A DNA stretch of 64,000 nucleotides. It comes from Xenorhabdus kozodoii (GTDB taxonomy: Bacteria; Pseudomonadota; Gammaproteobacteria; Enterobacterales; Enterobacteriaceae). A program made the translations under genes and the position numbers. Below are positions 19,645 through 30,873 of this stretch, piece after piece. The notes beneath the pieces were generated by a model that ran no database searches, had not been told where the DNA came from, and saw only the letters and a program-made list of their open reading frames with translations. Numbering within the stretch: position 1 is the stretch's first letter; each line of letters begins with the position of its first letter. The stretch covers positions 1-64,000 of the forward strand of contig NZ_NJCX01000016.1 of the NCBI RefSeq assembly GCF_002632875.1. The letters are read 5' to 3'.

Positions 19645-20790
19645 ATGGATAGTTTTTTGCCATTTTCTCGTCCTGCGATTGGCAGTGAAGAGATAGAAGC
19701 GATAGAGAAAGTTCTACACTCAGGTTGGATTACGACAGGCCCGCAGAACCATCAGTTAGAGCAAGATTTTTCACTTATGTTTGGCTGCAAACATGCTATT
19801 GCTCTCTGTTCCGCGACAGCGGGAATGCATTTGGCTTTGTTGGCGCTAGGCATAGGCCCAGGTGATGAAGTGATTACCCCTTCACAAACTTGGGTTTCCA
19901 CTATCAATATGATCTGTTTGCTGGGCGCTGAACCTGTCATGGTTGATGTTGACCGTGATACCTTGATGGTCAGTGCAGAAACAATCAAAAAAGCAATTAC
20001 CTCGAAAACTAAAGCGATTATTCCCGTCCATTATGCGGGAGCGCCTTGTGACCTTGACGCTCTTCGCACTGTTGCTCAAGAAGCCAATATTCCCCTGATT
20101 GAAGATGCGGCCCATGCTGTTGGCACCCGTTATAAAAATGAATGGGTCGGAGAGCGGGGGACGGCAATTTTCTCTTTCCATGCCATTAAAAACATGACTT
20201 GCGCCGAAGGCGGTATGTTTGTGACAGATGATGATGCGCTTGCCCAGCGAATTCGTTGTTTAAAATTTCATGGGCTGGCCGTTGATGCTTTTGACCGGCA
20301 AATACAGGGTAGGAAACCTCAGGCGGAAGTGATTGAACCGGGTTTTAAATACAACTTATCAGATATTCATGCGGCGATGGCGGTTGTGCAACTAGGCAAA
20401 CTGGCATCAATGAATGAACGCCGCCGCGAGTTGGTGGCTCACTATTCTGCTGCCCTTATTGACTCGCCCTTGCAAATGCTAAAAGTTCCCGAATATACGC
20501 ATTTGCATTCCCATCATCTTTTTATGGTGCGTGTTGACAAAAATAGCTGTGGTATTGACCGCGATACTTTTATGGCACGCCTAAAAGATAGAAATATTGG
20601 TACGGGATTGCATTTCAGAGCCGCGCATACCCAGAAATATTATCGTGAGCGTTACCCACAACTTTCCCTGCCTGTATCTGAGTGGAATTCGTCAACACTT
20701 TGTTCATTACCCCTGTTCCCGGATATGAGCAATGACGATGTAGATCGTGTCGTAAATGCGATAGCGGAAATTCTTGCGGAGCATAAATAA
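19645..20790 (+). CDS. arnB: UDP-Ara4O aminotransferase ArnB
   Basis: 381 residues from the ATG at 19645; the frame remains open 34 codons further up, but family members begin with [12 protein letters not shown] fold-type I PLP-dependent enzyme: Lys-182 in [13 protein letters not shown] carries the cofactor, preceded by [11 protein letters not shown]. It transfers an amino group from glutamate to UDP-4-keto-pentose, giving UDP-L-Ara4N. It is the first gene of arnBCADTEF, whose product decorates lipid A phosphates and gives resistance to cationic antimicrobial peptides. The TAA stop directly abuts the GTG of arnC. Confidence 0.96.
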   Translation: MDSFLPFSRPAIGSEEIEAIEKVLHSGWITTGPQNHQLEQDFSLMFGCKHAIALCSATAGMHLALLALGIGPGDEVITPSQTWVSTINMICLLGAEPVMVDVDRDTLMVSAETIKKAITSKTKAIIPVHYAGAPCDLDALRTVAQEANIPLIEDAAHAVGTRYKNEWVGERGTAIFSFHAIKNMTCAEGGMFVTDDDALAQRIRCLKFHGLAVDAFDRQIQGRKPQAEVIEPGFKYNLSDIHAAMAVVQLGKLASMNERRRELVAHYSAALIDSPLQMLKVPEYTHLHSHHLFMVRVDKNSCGIDRDTFMARLKDRNIGTGLHFRAAHTQKYYRERYPQLSLPVSEWNSSTLCSLPLFPDMSNDDVDRVVNAIAEILAEHK

Positions 20791-21768
20791 GTGACATTTG
20801 AGAAAATCAAAAAAGTTTCAGTCGTTATTCCTGTTTACAACGAAGAAGAAAGTTTACCCCAGTTATTGGAAAGAACGCTCGCAGCGTGCCAAAAACTAGA
20901 ACAGAAATACGAGTTAATCTTGGTCGATGATGGCAGCCGTGATAGCTCTGCCGAGATCTTAACCCAGGCGGCGGAATCTCCAGAAAATCATGTAATTGCG
21001 ATTTTTCTTAACCGTAATTATGGGCAACATTCAGCCATTATGGCGGGCTTCCATCAAGCTGACGGTGATCTGGTTATTACACTTGATGCAGATTTGCAAA
21101 ATCCGCCAGAAGAGATCCCCCGTTTGGTCAAAACCGCAGAGGAGGGATATGACGTTGTGGGTACACGTCGTACTCATCGTCAGGACTCTTGGTTCCGTAA
21201 AACCGCGTCTAAAATAATCAATGCGATGATAACCAAGGCGACGGGACGTTCGATGGGAGATTATGGTTGCATGTTGCGTGCCTATCGACGCCACATTATA
21301 CGCGCAATGCTTCAATGTCATGAACGCAGCACGTTTATTCCCATTCTTGCCAACACCTTTGCCCGTAAAACGATAGAAATTGACGTCGCCCATGCAGAGC
21401 GTGAATTTGGGGATTCCAAATACAGTTTTATGAAACTGATAAACCTGATGTATGACCTTCTGACGTGCTTAACAACCGCCCCATTACGGCTATTAAGTGT
21501 CGCGGGAAGCATCATTGCCATAACCGGTTTCTTATTGTCGGTATTATTGATTGCCCTGCGCCTTATATTTGGCTCGATGTGGGCGGCTGAAGGGGTGTTT
21601 ACCCTGTTTGCTATTCTTTTTATGTTCATCGGAGCACAGTTCGTCGCCATGGGATTGTTGGGTGAATATATTGGTCGGATATATAACGACGTTCGTGCTC
21701 GCCCGCGCTATTTTATTCAAAAAGTGGTCGGAGTTAAGAAGGCCAACGACAATCAGGAAGAAAGCTAA
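20791..21768 (+). CDS. arnC: Undecaprenyl-phosphate Ara4FN transferase ArnC
   Basis: 325 residues, GTG start at 20791 immediately after the arnB stop. GT2 family: [20 protein letters not shown] at the N-terminus, DDGSRDSS, and the DXD-type [15 protein letters not shown]. Two membrane helices near residues 235-300 anchor the protein in the inner membrane, and a basic tail ends it. It transfers 4-deoxy-4-formamido-L-arabinose from UDP to undecaprenyl phosphate. It overlaps arnA by one base. A typical length is 322. Confidence 0.95.
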   Translation: MTFEKIKKVSVVIPVYNEEESLPQLLERTLAACQKLEQKYELILVDDGSRDSSAEILTQAAESPENHVIAIFLNRNYGQHSAIMAGFHQADGDLVITLDADLQNPPEEIPRLVKTAEEGYDVVGTRRTHRQDSWFRKTASKIINAMITKATGRSMGDYGCMLRAYRRHIIRAMLQCHERSTFIPILANTFARKTIEIDVAHAEREFGDSKYSFMKLINLMYDLLTCLTTAPLRLLSVAGSIIAITGFLLSVLLIALRLIFGSMWAAEGVFTLFAILFMFIGAQFVAMGLLGEYIGRIYNDVRARPRYFIQKVVGVKKANDNQEES

Positions 21769-23753
21769 TGAAAGCAGTTATTTTTGCCTATCACGATATT
21801 GGTTGTGTCGGACTTAATGCATTAGTAAAAGCGGGTTTTGAGGTTCAGGCTGTGTTTACTCACACCGATGATCCCAATGAAAATCACTTTTTCTCTTCGG
21901 TTGCACGTATCGGCGCTGATTTAGGTTTATCGGTGTTTGCGCCAGAAAATGTCAATCACCCGCTTTGGGTTGAACGCATTCGTGAAATGAAGCCCGATGT
22001 CATTTTCTCTTTTTACTATCGCAATATGCTTAGTCAGGAAATTTTATCACTGGCTGAAAAAGGCGCATTTAACCTTCATGGCTCCTTGTTGCCAAAATAT
22101 CGTGGTCGTGCTCCTGTTAACTGGGCCGTACTCAACGGAGAAACTGCAACAGGCGTAACATTGCATAAAATGCTGGAGAAACCGGATGCGGGAGATATTA
22201 TCGCGCAACAGGTTGTGCAAATTGATGAAAACGATACCTCTCTGGTCGTGCATGGAAAAATACGCACCGCGGCAATCGAGTTATTGGATCACATTCTGCC
22301 TCAAATAAAATCGGGTCATTATCCATCCATTCCACAGGATGAAAGCCAGGCTACTTATTTTGGCCGTCGCGCAGCCGACGATGGTGAAATAGTGTGGAAT
22401 AAGTCAGCCAAAGAGATTAATAACTTAGTCAGGGCAGTAACGGAGCCATATCCAGGGGCATTTACTTTTCTCGGTGAACGCAAGATGACGATTTGGCGTT
22501 CACGGCCACTTACCCAATCCCACGGAAAACGCCCAGGAACTGTCGTTTCGACCGATCCCTTTGTCATTGCTTGTGGTGACGGTGCATTGGAAATTATGAG
22601 CGGGCAAGGGGAATCAGGGCTTTATGTGCAAGGTCATCGACTGGCCCTTGAGATGGGCATTGTGGCAGGGGGGCAGGTTGGCCCTAAAGCCACAACCCAA
22701 ATCAGTCGTCGTAAGCGTGTACTCATTTTGGGCGTCAATGGATTTATTGGTAATCACCTGACCGAACGCTTGTTGAGTGATGGCAATTATGACATTTACG
22801 GCATGGATATTGGTTCTTCGGCTATTGAACGATTCATTGGCAACCCTCGTTTTCACTTTATTGAAGGTGATATCAGCATTCACACTGAATGGATTGAATA
22901 TCACATCAAAAAATGTGACGTCATCCTGCCATTAGTGGCAATCGCAACACCGATTGAATATACCCGTAATCCTTTACGAGTCTTTGAACTGGACTTTGAA
23001 GAGAACCTTAAAATTGTTCGTTATTGTGTTAAATACAATAAACGGATTATTTTCCCATCAACATCCGAAGTTTACGGTATGTGTGATGATAAAGAATTTG
23101 ATGAAGATACTTCGCGTCTCATTGTCGGGCCGATTAATAAACCGCGTTGGATCTATTCGGTTTCAAAACAATTACTTGATCGCGTGATTTGGGCATATGG
23201 TACACAAAAAGGCCTGAAATTTACCTTATTCCGTCCATTTAACTGGATGGGGCCAAGGTTGGATAACCTAAATTCAGCACGTATCGGTAGCTCAAGAGCC
23301 ATTACCCAGTTGATTTTGAACCTGGTGGAAGGCTCCCCGATTAAACTGGTCGATGGGGGAGAGCAAAAACGTTGTTTTACCGATATTCATGATGGCATTG
23401 AAGCACTGTTTAGGATCATTGAAAACCGCGATGGGCTATGCGACAGCCAAATAATCAATATCGGTAACCCAACAAATGAAGCGAGCATTCGCCAGTTGGC
23501 TGAAATGCTGTTGGATAGCTTTGAGAAACACGAATTGCGGGGGCACTTTCCCCCCTTTGCCGGATTCAAGAAGATCGAAAGCAGCAGCTATTATGGGCAA
23601 GGTTATCAGGATGTTGAACACCGTAAACCCAGCATTAAAAACGCGGAGCGGCTGTTAGATTGGAGACCGACCATTGATATGAAGCAAACCATTGACGAAA
23701 CATTGGATTTCTTTCTGCGTGGAGCCGTTGAAGAATTCAACGGCAAAAACTAA
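21768..23753 (+). CDS. arnA: Bifunctional ArnA: UDP-GlcA dehydrogenase/formyltransferase
   Basis: 661 residues. The N-terminal formyltransferase domain (about 1-305) has the [20 protein letters not shown] motif with its catalytic His and the downstream Asp. The C-terminal SDR domain begins near 315 with the [14 protein letters not shown] nucleotide-binding motif and has Tyr-x-x-x-Lys in [10 protein letters not shown]. The dehydrogenase oxidises and decarboxylates UDP-glucuronic acid to UDP-Ara4O; the transferase formylates UDP-Ara4N with 10-formyl-THF. Both domains are complete. It lies between arnC and arnD. Confidence 0.96.
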   Translation: MKAVIFAYHDIGCVGLNALVKAGFEVQAVFTHTDDPNENHFFSSVARIGADLGLSVFAPENVNHPLWVERIREMKPDVIFSFYYRNMLSQEILSLAEKGAFNLHGSLLPKYRGRAPVNWAVLNGETATGVTLHKMLEKPDAGDIIAQQVVQIDENDTSLVVHGKIRTAAIELLDHILPQIKSGHYPSIPQDESQATYFGRRAADDGEIVWNKSAKEINNLVRAVTEPYPGAFTFLGERKMTIWRSRPLTQSHGKRPGTVVSTDPFVIACGDGALEIMSGQGESGLYVQGHRLALEMGIVAGGQVGPKATTQISRRKRVLILGVNGFIGNHLTERLLSDGNYDIYGMDIGSSAIERFIGNPRFHFIEGDISIHTEWIEYHIKKCDVILPLVAIATPIEYTRNPLRVFELDFEENLKIVRYCVKYNKRIIFPSTSEVYGMCDDKEFDEDTSRLIVGPINKPRWIYSVSKQLLDRVIWAYGTQKGLKFTLFRPFNWMGPRLDNLNSARIGSSRAITQLILNLVEGSPIKLVDGGEQKRCFTDIHDGIEALFRIIENRDGLCDSQIINIGNPTNEASIRQLAEMLLDSFEKHELRGHFPPFAGFKKIESSSYYGQGYQDVEHRKPSIKNAERLLDWRPTIDMKQTIDETLDFFLRGAVEEFNGKN

Positions 23754-23793
23754 AAATCAATTGGAAAGCTAAGAACATATCGGGAATAACGTA

Positions 23794-24687
23794 ATGAAGA
23801 AAGTGGGTTTGAGAATCGATGTGGACACTTATCGGGGCACTAAGGAAGGTGTCCCACGATTGCTTGAGGTTTTACAAAAGCACCATATCCAAGCCAGCTT
23901 TTTCTTCAGTGTGGGTCCTGACAACATGGGACGCCATTTATGGCGCCTGTTGCGTCCAAAGTTTCTCTGGAAAATGGTGAGATCACATGCAGTCTCTCTC
24001 TATGGTCTGGACATTTTGCTGGCGGGTACAGCTTGGCCGGGGAGAAAAATCGCACAAAGCCTGGGGCATTTGATGAGGCAAACAATGGATGCAGGCCATG
24101 AAGTTGGTTTGCATGCATGGGATCATCAAGGTTGGCAGGCAAAAGTAGGACGTTGGTCGGAGAATGAATTAGCAGAACAAGTGAAATTAGGTATTAACGC
24201 TCTGGAAGAGGCAACAGGGCAAGCCGTTACATGCTCCGCAGTTGCGGGTTGGCGGGCAGATGAACGAGTGCTGGCGGTTAAACAACGTTTTAGTTTTGAT
24301 TACAACAGTGATTGCCGCGGAACACATCCATTCAGGCCACTTTTGCCCGATGGAAAAATGGGAACTGTGCAAATTCCTGTCACATTACCGACCTATGATG
24401 AAGTCGTTGGGACACAGGTCAGCGATGCAGATTTTAATCACTTTATCCTTGAAGCGATCAAAAATGATCATGGGGTTCCTGTTTATACGATCCATACCGA
24501 AGTTGAAGGTATGTCGAAACTTCCGCAGTTTGAGACATTGCTGGATATGCTTTATCAACAAGATATTCAGTTTTGTAAATTAAGCCATTTATTACCAGAG
24601 AACAGGGACATGCTGCCCGTTGGGAAAATTGTTCGTGCAGATTTTCCTGGTCGTGAAGGCTGGTTAGGTTGCCAACAAGAGGTATAA
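23794..24687 (+). CDS. arnD: Ara4FN deformylase ArnD
   Basis: 297 residues, NodB-like polysaccharide deacetylase fold. The metal-site motifs are visible: RIDVDTYRG at the N-terminus (catalytic Asp) and [13 protein letters not shown] (His-x3-His motif). An amphipathic basic helix (about 55-80) probably docks it to the membrane. It removes the formyl group from undecaprenyl-phosphate-Ara4FN, which makes the transfer by ArnT irreversible. It begins 40 bases after arnA and its stop is six bases before arnT. Confidence 0.94.
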   Translation: MKKVGLRIDVDTYRGTKEGVPRLLEVLQKHHIQASFFFSVGPDNMGRHLWRLLRPKFLWKMVRSHAVSLYGLDILLAGTAWPGRKIAQSLGHLMRQTMDAGHEVGLHAWDHQGWQAKVGRWSENELAEQVKLGINALEEATGQAVTCSAVAGWRADERVLAVKQRFSFDYNSDCRGTHPFRPLLPDGKMGTVQIPVTLPTYDEVVGTQVSDADFNHFILEAIKNDHGVPVYTIHTEVEGMSKLPQFETLLDMLYQQDIQFCKLSHLLPENRDMLPVGKIVRADFPGREGWLGCQQEV

Positions 24688-24693
24688 GCAGAT

Positions 24694-26355
24694 ATGTTTA
24701 ACACTCGGACGAGTAAAGCAGGAGCCGTTCTGATGGCTCTTTTTTTTGTGCTTACTTACTTATTACCTCTGCATAGTCGCCTATTATGGCAGCCGGATGA
24801 AACCCGGTACGCTGAAATTAGCCGCGAAATGCTGCAACGTGCGGATTGGATCGTACCCCATTTTTTGGGTATCCGTTATTTTGAGAAACCCGTAGCAGGA
24901 TATTGGATCAATAACATCAGCCAATGGATTTTTGGCGACAATAATTTTGCTGTGCGTTTTGGCTCCGTGTTCAGTACCCTAATCAGCGCATTTCTTCTGT
25001 ATCGTTTGGCAATGATGATGTGGCAATGTCGCCAGACTGCTTTCGTTTCCAGCCTGATTTACATTTCCATGTTTATTGTCTTTTCCATTGGAACATACAG
25101 TGTCCTTGATCCTATGTTTTCTTTATGGGTTACCGCAGGGATTGTGAGTTGTTATTGGGCACTTAAGGCGACTTCGAACCGGGAACGCATTCTGGCATGG
25201 TCTGCTCTGGGGTTGACCTGCGGTATTGCCTTTATGACAAAAGGATTTCTGGCGTTGGCATTACCGGTGGTTGCTATGATACCCATCACGATATATCAGA
25301 AGCGCTTTTGGGAAATGGTTCGTTTTGGGCCTCTTGCCATAATTTTTGCCGTTTTGATCAGCCTGCCATGGGTGATTGCAATTGCTTTGCGTGAGCCAGA
25401 TTACTGGCATTATTTCTTTTGGGTAGAACATGTGCAGCGTTTTGCTTCTGAAAACGCTCAACATATTGCCCCTATTTGGTATTACGTACCAATATTGATT
25501 TTAGGGGTGATCCCGTGGTTAGGGTTACTGCCAGGTGCCTTAATCAAAAGCTGGAAAGAGAAAAAAAGTCACCCAGAAATGTTTTTCCTGTTTTGTTGGT
25601 TCGTTGTTCCATTTATGTTTTTCAGTATCGCAAAAGGAAAATTACCCACTTACGTTTTACCTTTTATCGGCCCCTTAGCATTGATGATGGCAAAATATGC
25701 TGTCGATTGTGCCAAAAATGACAATATGAAGGTGTTAAAAATAAATGGGTTGGTGAATGTTTTCATCGGATTGCTTGCCATTTTGCTCCTGTTTGCTTTG
25801 GAAACGTTGAAGGCGCCGCCACTTTATCAGCCTGATGAATGGCTGAAATGGATTATGGGAATTACTGCCTTTGGCGTTTGGGCTGGGGTTGGTTATCTCT
25901 GTTTTATTCACGATGGTAAATATTGGTTATGGGCTGCGGCTTGTTCAATTATGCTCTCCTTATCTATAGGCAGCGCATTACCTGACAATACAATAAACTC
26001 GAAACTTCCCCAGCATTTCATTCAACAAAATGAGAAAGAGTTGGTGGGCAGTAAATATATTTTGACTCAATCTGTTGGGGTGGGGGCGGCGATGGCGTGG
26101 GAATTGAAACGCAGTGATATTTATCTGCTTGATCGTCCAGGGGAATTGGAATATGGCCTTGCTTACCCTGATAGCCAATACCGATATATCACCGAGCAAG
26201 AGTTTCCTGCATGGTTAGTGCAAGCGCGTAAAAAAGGCCAAGTTGCTATTGTTTTTCTATTACCCTCAGAAAGTGAATTGACTGAATTACCGGAACCGGA
26301 TTTTGTGCGACGTAATCATAGACTTGTACTTTTAATTTATAAGAAACAGTCATGA
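24694..26355 (+). CDS. arnT: Lipid A Ara4N transferase ArnT
   Basis: 553 residues, GT-C/PMT fold with about 12-13 helices. The catalytic loop after the first helix contains [16 protein letters not shown], where the Asp-Glu pair is the key acidic site, followed by [16 protein letters not shown]. The periplasmic C-terminal domain starts near 430. It transfers L-Ara4N from undecaprenyl phosphate to the lipid A phosphates at the periplasmic face, giving polymyxin resistance. It overlaps arnE by four bases (ATGA). Confidence 0.95.
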   Translation: MFNTRTSKAGAVLMALFFVLTYLLPLHSRLLWQPDETRYAEISREMLQRADWIVPHFLGIRYFEKPVAGYWINNISQWIFGDNNFAVRFGSVFSTLISAFLLYRLAMMMWQCRQTAFVSSLIYISMFIVFSIGTYSVLDPMFSLWVTAGIVSCYWALKATSNRERILAWSALGLTCGIAFMTKGFLALALPVVAMIPITIYQKRFWEMVRFGPLAIIFAVLISLPWVIAIALREPDYWHYFFWVEHVQRFASENAQHIAPIWYYVPILILGVIPWLGLLPGALIKSWKEKKSHPEMFFLFCWFVVPFMFFSIAKGKLPTYVLPFIGPLALMMAKYAVDCAKNDNMKVLKINGLVNVFIGLLAILLLFALETLKAPPLYQPDEWLKWIMGITAFGVWAGVGYLCFIHDGKYWLWAAACSIMLSLSIGSALPDNTINSKLPQHFIQQNEKELVGSKYILTQSVGVGAAMAWELKRSDIYLLDRPGELEYGLAYPDSQYRYITEQEFPAWLVQARKKGQVAIVFLLPSESELTELPEPDFVRRNHRLVLLIYKKQS

Positions 26356-26702
26356 GTAACAATATAATATTATTAATTTTGGTTAGCTTGCTCACTTGCG
26401 CTGGGCAGTTATGCCAGAAACAGGCGGTGATTTGTTGGCAGAAAAAAGATCCCCCGCATAAAGTGGTATCTATGGCGATGTGGCTGTTCAGTGCTATTTT
26501 TCTGCTGGGCATAGGGATGATATTTTGGTTACGATTATTGCAATTTTTACCACTGAGCATGGCTTACCCTATGCTGAGTATCAACTTTGTCATAGTGACT
26601 TTGATTGGGCAATTTTTGTATCAGGAAAAAGTCGGGCTAAGGCACTGGATGGGGGTTTTTGCCATTATGTTCGGGATATTATTGATGAGTTTGAGTCAAT
26701 GA
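26352..26702 (+). CDS. arnE: Undecaprenyl-phosphate-Ara4N flippase subunit ArnE
   Basis: 116 residues, four hydrophobic segments of an EamA/SMR-type small transporter. The N-terminal AGQLCQKQA is typical. With ArnF it moves undecaprenyl-phosphate-Ara4N across the inner membrane. It overlaps arnT and arnF by four bases (ATGA at both ends). The family length is about 111. Confidence 0.9.
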   Translation: MSNNIILLILVSLLTCAGQLCQKQAVICWQKKDPPHKVVSMAMWLFSAIFLLGIGMIFWLRLLQFLPLSMAYPMLSINFVIVTLIGQFLYQEKVGLRHWMGVFAIMFGILLMSLSQ

Positions 26703-27094
26703 AAGGCTATCTTTGGGGTATAGTGAGCGTCTTGCTGATCACGGCAGCGCAGTTGTTATTGAAATGGGGAGTTGCCCGCCTGCCAGAACTTTCGTTATCA
26801 ATGCATTGGCTGGACATTGATTGGCTTTGGGCAAATCATAATCCGTTGTTGATGATGATGGCAGGATTGGCGGGTTATACATTATCTATGGTATGTTGGT
26901 TTTTCACACTGAAATACCTGCCATTGAATAAAGCGTATCCTATTATCAGCTTGAGCTATGTTTTTGTTTACCTAATGGCGGCCTTATTGCCTTGGTTCAA
27001 TGAAACTATCTCGCTGTTAAAAACGTTGGGCGTTTTTTCCATTTTATTGGGCGTTTGGTTGATCAGCAGACCGGAAACGAAGCAATCTCATTAA
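26699..27094 (+). CDS. arnF: Undecaprenyl-phosphate-Ara4N flippase subunit ArnF
   Basis: 131 residues from the ATG at 26699 that overlaps the arnE stop; the frame is open further upstream inside arnE, but the family begins MKGYLWG. Four helices and the [14 protein letters not shown] motif, as in E. coli ArnF (128). It is the second flippase subunit and the last gene of the arn operon. No terminator is obvious downstream; nlpC starts 137 bases later on the same strand. Confidence 0.9.
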   Translation: MKGYLWGIVSVLLITAAQLLLKWGVARLPELSLSMHWLDIDWLWANHNPLLMMMAGLAGYTLSMVCWFFTLKYLPLNKAYPIISLSYVFVYLMAALLPWFNETISLLKTLGVFSILLGVWLISRPETKQSH

Positions 27095-27230
27095 GTGAGT
27101 TACAGCGTAACCGGTACGAATAGCGCCGGATAAAATATCTCAGGTTAAATAAAATTATTAGGGATGCTTGTTTTTTTATTTCTCGCTGGATACAGTTCGT
27201 TGTTTCTATGTGATAACTGAGGGAAAGTTA

Positions 27231-27716
27231 ATGGTAATAAGAATAAGGCATTTATGCTTATTATTGAGTGTCTTCCTTATTGGTTGTACCAATCCTGTTT
27301 CCAAGCCTAATTCACCTCAGTTGCAGGCAGCCCTTTCTGATCCGATAATGGTGATTGCCCAGTTAAACGATCAACTTGAACAATGGCAAAATACGCCCTA
27401 TCGCTATGGCGGCATGGATAGGCGTGGTATCGATTGTTCTGGATTTGTTTATCGGACTTTTTCTGATCGTTTTAATATCCAACTTCCTCGGACAACCAAT
27501 GAGCAAACCCAACTAGGCACACGGATAAGCAAAGATGATTTGATGCCAGGGGATTTGGTTTTTTTCAAAACCGGCAGTGGAAAAAGTGGATTGCATGTGG
27601 GAATTTACGATACGAACAATGAATTTATTCATGCATCCACCAGTAAAGGCGTAATACGTTCTTCCCTTGATAATGTGTATTGGCGGCGTGTTTTTTGGCA
27701 AGCTCGCAGAATTTGA
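27231..27716 (+). CDS. nlpC: NlpC lipoprotein, NlpC/P60 peptidase
   Basis: 161 residues from the ATG at 27231, preceded by GAGGGAAAG; an in-frame start further up would remove the lipoprotein signal. MVIRIRHLCLLLSVFLIGC has a lipobox (LIGC). The NlpC/P60 domain has catalytic Cys in GIDCSGFVYRTF, His in SGLHVGIYD, and a polar His in EFIHASTSKGV. Sequence and length agree with E. coli NlpC, which is thought to cut the peptide stem of murein. The btuD-nlpC neighbourhood is conserved apart from the arn insertion. It ends two bases from a convergent AraC-type gene. Confidence 0.93.
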   Translation: MVIRIRHLCLLLSVFLIGCTNPVSKPNSPQLQAALSDPIMVIAQLNDQLEQWQNTPYRYGGMDRRGIDCSGFVYRTFSDRFNIQLPRTTNEQTQLGTRISKDDLMPGDLVFFKTGSGKSGLHVGIYDTNNEFIHASTSKGVIRSSLDNVYWRRVFWQARRI

Positions 27717-27718
27717 TG

Positions 27719-28087
27719 TTATTCTTCACAATACAAGAACGTCTTGAACTCAGGCAAATGCCCATTTTCCCGGAACTTAGCGGGGGTGGTATTAAAATGC
27801 TTTTTAAAAATTCGGGTAAATGTAGCTTGAGAGCTAAAACCATATTGAAGAGCAATATCAAGAATTGGCAAATTGCCTTCACGCAGAGATCTGGCTGCTT
27901 CATGGAGACGACGACGGCGTACATATTGGCCTAACGTACAGCCTTTCAGCTCCTTAAAAATTCGTTGTAAATGCCATTTTGAATAGCCACTTTTATGGGC
28001 TATGGCATCTATCTTAATACCTTCAGTCTGTTGAAGTTGGCTTTCTAACCATCTGACAATATCGTTGATAATATTTTCTAACACGTT
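27719..28087 (-). CDS. AraC/XylS regulator, MarA/SoxS/RamA type
   Basis: 122 residues with a GTG start at 28087, chosen because GGGAGG stands six bases upstream; starts further up lack this. The protein is just two helix-turn-helix motifs with no ligand-binding domain: helix 3 of the first is GYSKWHLQRIFKE, and the second ends GFSSQATFTRIFKKHFNTTP. It resembles the MarA, SoxS, RamA and PqrA group, which activates efflux and stress genes through marbox sites. I cannot decide which one. It is convergent with nlpC, separated by only two bases. Confidence 0.85.
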   Translation of the reverse strand, partial: NVLENIINDIVRWLESQLQQTEGIKIDAIAHKSGYSKWHLQRIFKELKGCTLGQYVRRRRLHEAARSLREGNLPILDIALQYGFSSQATFTRIFKKHFNTTPAKFRENGHLPEFKTFLYCEE

Positions 28088-28330
28088 TACCTCCCACATG
28101 GGTGGGTTTTTTTGCCAAAAATAGACTGACAAATAATTAATTGCGTTATTGTGTGAGCCATTTTAAGAATTTCTCTTTTAGCGTATACGCAAAATGTGCT
28201 GTTTCAGATTACTCACTGTCACCTATCGTTTATTTTGGGGCTGATAAAACCAACCGCCGCATCAGATGTTCATCAGGTTTTTGTATAAGTGGTATTATGC
28301 CCGGAGTTGTTAATTATAAACGAGGATATA

Positions 28331-28963
28331 ATGCAATCGGCTCTCATCTATTTAACCCGGAAGCTGGTTTTTTTTATTTTCTACGCATTGGTGATCGCAG
28401 GAGTCACCGGTTTACTTTTTTTGGATGTCAATTACTTGCAAAATGGGGTAGGGGAAGATTCACTGACTGAAATTTTTCAGGAATTAACTTTACTGATTAT
28501 TGCTACCTTGCTGTTTTATGAAGTCAAACAAAATGTAAAGTTGCGGCCATCATTGGTACTCATGGCGGGTTTTTTCAGTTGCCTTCTAATTAGAGAATTA
28601 GATAGCTATTTTGATAATCTCTTCTTTCATGGTGCATGGTCGTGGCTTGCCATTCCACTTGCTTTAGTCTGTATTGGATATGCCTGCAAAAATGGTCAGC
28701 AGACTCTCTCTGGGCTTGTTTATTTCACTCGTCACCAAAGTTATTCCATGATGGTTTGCGGCCTGTTGTGCGTGCTGGTGTTTTCCCGCTTATTTGGTAT
28801 GGGGGCACTGTGGCAGGGGTTGATGGATGAACATTTTAACCGGACGGTTAAAAATATGGTGGAGGAAGGCTGTGAAATGTTGGGCTATGCCCTCTGTTTG
28901 ATTGCGACACTTTGGTATTTGCCTTCGGCTCGCAAACAGCGTACTTCTAAAAATATTAATTAA
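28331..28963 (+). CDS. Inner-membrane protein of unknown function
   Basis: 210 residues from the ATG at 28331 with GAGG upstream; an earlier in-frame ATG lacks this. About six hydrophobic segments: 11-33, 46-62, 73-88, 97-112, 131-152 and 180-197. The conserved-looking motif LLIRELDSYFDNLFFHGAW lies in the middle, followed by HFNRTVKNMVEEGCEMLGY, where acidic and Asn residues face the membrane. I do not recognise the family. It is followed by a strong terminator and stands alone between the MarA-like gene and the haem operon. Confidence 0.7.
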   Translation: MQSALIYLTRKLVFFIFYALVIAGVTGLLFLDVNYLQNGVGEDSLTEIFQELTLLIIATLLFYEVKQNVKLRPSLVLMAGFFSCLLIRELDSYFDNLFFHGAWSWLAIPLALVCIGYACKNGQQTLSGLVYFTRHQSYSMMVCGLLCVLVFSRLFGMGALWQGLMDEHFNRTVKNMVEEGCEMLGYALCLIATLWYLPSARKQRTSKNIN

Positions 28964-29001
28964 TTTCAAGCTGTTTTGAGCCAAATTGTTTATTTATTTG
29001 A

Positions 29002-29041
29002 GGCAAATTTTGCGGTGATCTGCAAAATTTGCCTTTCTTTT
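29002..29041 (+). terminator. Terminator of the unknown membrane gene
   Basis: GGCAAATTTTGC (29002-29013) and GCAAAATTTGCC (29022-29033) are perfect 12-bp complements with an 8-base loop, followed by TTTCTTTT. Confidence 0.85.
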
Positions 29042-29077
29042 ACTCTTGACGATTAAAAAGGAATAAACGATAGCATC

Positions 29078-29872
29078 TTATTGCCGGAGATAGATCTGTG
29101 GCTGGTGAGTTTCAGGATGCTGCATAACCCCCAGATCGGCTTGATACCATTGCTTAAGAACATCGTCACGCAGTACCTCTTTTGGCGTGCCGGATGCCAC
29201 TAATCGGCCTTTATGCAATAAAATGATCTTATCGGCATAGAGTGACGCCAGGTTCAAATCATGCAAGACACAGCAGGCCGCAACGGGGCGCTGTCTTGTC
29301 AAGCGGTGAACTAATCGCAATGTATGTTGCTGGTGATAAAGATCCAGTGCTGACGTGGGTTCATCCAAAAACAGACAAGATTCGGTGGGTTCAGGGTGCC
29401 AAAGTTGGGCTAAAACTCTTGCCAGTTGGACCCGTTGTTGTTCGCCTCCAGACAATTGCTGATAGTTCCTGTTTCTCAGCTCTTCACACTCTGTCAAGGC
29501 AATCGCTTCATCAATGGCAGTTCTTTTGTGGGTATTTTCATGAGGAACACGTCCCATAGCGATGACTTCCTCTACACTAAACGGAAAGGAGAGTGAACTA
29601 TATTGCCGCATTACGGCACGAATGCGAGCCAGTTGCTGAGTTGGCCAACGGGAAATAGGAACACCTTTTAATAAACAGTTTCCTGAATCAGGTAAAATAT
29701 ACCCAGTCAATAGACGCAACAATGTTGATTTTCCCGCCCCATTTGGGCCGATAATTGCCACAACTTCCCCTTGGCGCAGGGAAAGGGAAACATCCTTGAT
29801 TATCTGACGCTGCCCGATGAAATAATTTAAATTTTGCGCTTCAAGTAAATTATTTGACATGATCGGTTCCAT
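29078..29872 (-). CDS. hmuV: Haem ABC transporter ATPase HmuV
   Basis: 264 residues. Walker A is GPNGAGKST, the signature is [17 protein letters not shown], Walker B is [12 protein letters not shown], and the switch His is in [14 protein letters not shown]. Last gene of the haem uptake operon, starting right at the end of hmuU (one-base overlap). It energises HmuU import of haem bound to HmuT. Length and motifs are normal for HmuV. The initial MEPIMSNN could be trimmed to the second Met. Confidence 0.94.
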   Translation of the reverse strand: MEPIMSNNLLEAQNLNYFIGQRQIIKDVSLSLRQGEVVAIIGPNGAGKSTLLRLLTGYILPDSGNCLLKGVPISRWPTQQLARIRAVMRQYSSLSFPFSVEEVIAMGRVPHENTHKRTAIDEAIALTECEELRNRNYQQLSGGEQQRVQLARVLAQLWHPEPTESCLFLDEPTSALDLYHQQHTLRLVHRLTRQRPVAACCVLHDLNLASLYADKIILLHKGRLVASGTPKEVLRDDVLKQWYQADLGVMQHPETHQPQIYLRQ

Positions 29873-30873
29873 TATAAACGGCTTTTTGATGGCCTAAGGA
29901 TGAGCCATAAAAAATAGGGCGCACCGATCAAACCAGTGATAAGTCCTACTGGCATTTCAGCAGGAGAAACTAATATTCTGGCTAATGTGTCGGCTTTTAA
30001 CAAAAGACATGCTCCACCCAGGGCAGAGATTGGCAGTAGCCAAGTATGATCCCCACCAAACCGTAGCCTGGCAAGGTGTGGAATAACTAAGCCAATGAAA
30101 CCAATGACACCCGTCAAAGCAACGGCACATCCAACTAATAGGGCACTTAACAGTAATAATTGATATTTGGTGCGTTGGACATTAATGCCTAAATAGTGTG
30201 CTTCTTCATCGCCCAGTTGCAATAAATTGAGTTTACGTGACTGGCTGAGAGTCAGTATACAAACAGGGATAATGAGCGAAGCAGCAATAATCAGTGTTGG
30301 CCACTCTATTTGGCTGAGTGAACCCATCATCCAAATGGAAAATTGGCGTAATTGTTGGTCGTTACTGATATAACTCAATACGCCGATAAATGACGAACAT
30401 AATACATTGATGGCAATGCCTGCAAGGAGTAGCTTTGACAGGTTACCGTGGTTATATTTGTTGAGAATGAATATCAGGGATGATACCAATAAGCTACCGA
30501 TAAAAGCGGCAATGATATGTCCGTACAACGCAATACTGGCGGGTAAGGAGAAAGGCAATATAATAAACATTGCAACGGTCAGTGCCGCTCCACTACTCAT
30601 CCCTAATAATCCGGGATCGGCCATAGGGTTACGGAATAATCCTTGCATGACGGCACCCGATATCGCCAGCGCTCCTCCAACGAGGATCGCCAGCAAAATG
30701 CGTGGTAACCGAATATTCAGCCAAATTTGCCACTGTGGGTCATCCAAAGAGGATTCCCACAGTGTTTTAAAAGAAAGTGGCAATGCCCCCATATTCGCTG
30801 AGCTAATTGCTATCAGGAACAACAATAAGCTCAGGACTATCACACCGAGACTGGGGGATCGGGAATGACTCAT
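29872..30873 (-). CDS. hmuU: Haem ABC transporter permease HmuU
   Basis: 333 residues, FecCD family, about ten helices. [22 protein letters not shown] and [19 protein letters not shown] are the conserved motifs and [21 protein letters not shown] lies near residues 250-270. It is the membrane channel for haem and is a distant paralogue of BtuC in this same window. It overlaps hmuT by four bases (ATGA) and hmuV by one. Confidence 0.94.
   Translation of the reverse strand: MSHSRSPSLGVIVLSLLLFLIAISSANMGALPLSFKTLWESSLDDPQWQIWLNIRLPRILLAILVGGALAISGAVMQGLFRNPMADPGLLGMSSGAALTVAMFIILPFSLPASIALYGHIIAAFIGSLLVSSLIFILNKYNHGNLSKLLLAGIAINVLCSSFIGVLSYISNDQQLRQFSIWMMGSLSQIEWPTLIIAASLIIPVCILTLSQSRKLNLLQLGDEEAHYLGINVQRTKYQLLLLSALLVGCAVALTGVIGFIGLVIPHLARLRFGGDHTWLLPISALGGACLLLKADTLARILVSPAEMPVGLITGLIGAPYFLWLILRPSKSRL

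Noticed and set aside
26480-26698. Longer upstream extension of arnF inside arnE
   Set aside because: arnF homologues begin at the MKGYLWG methionine, which overlaps the arnE stop by four bases; the extra residues are arnE read in another frame.
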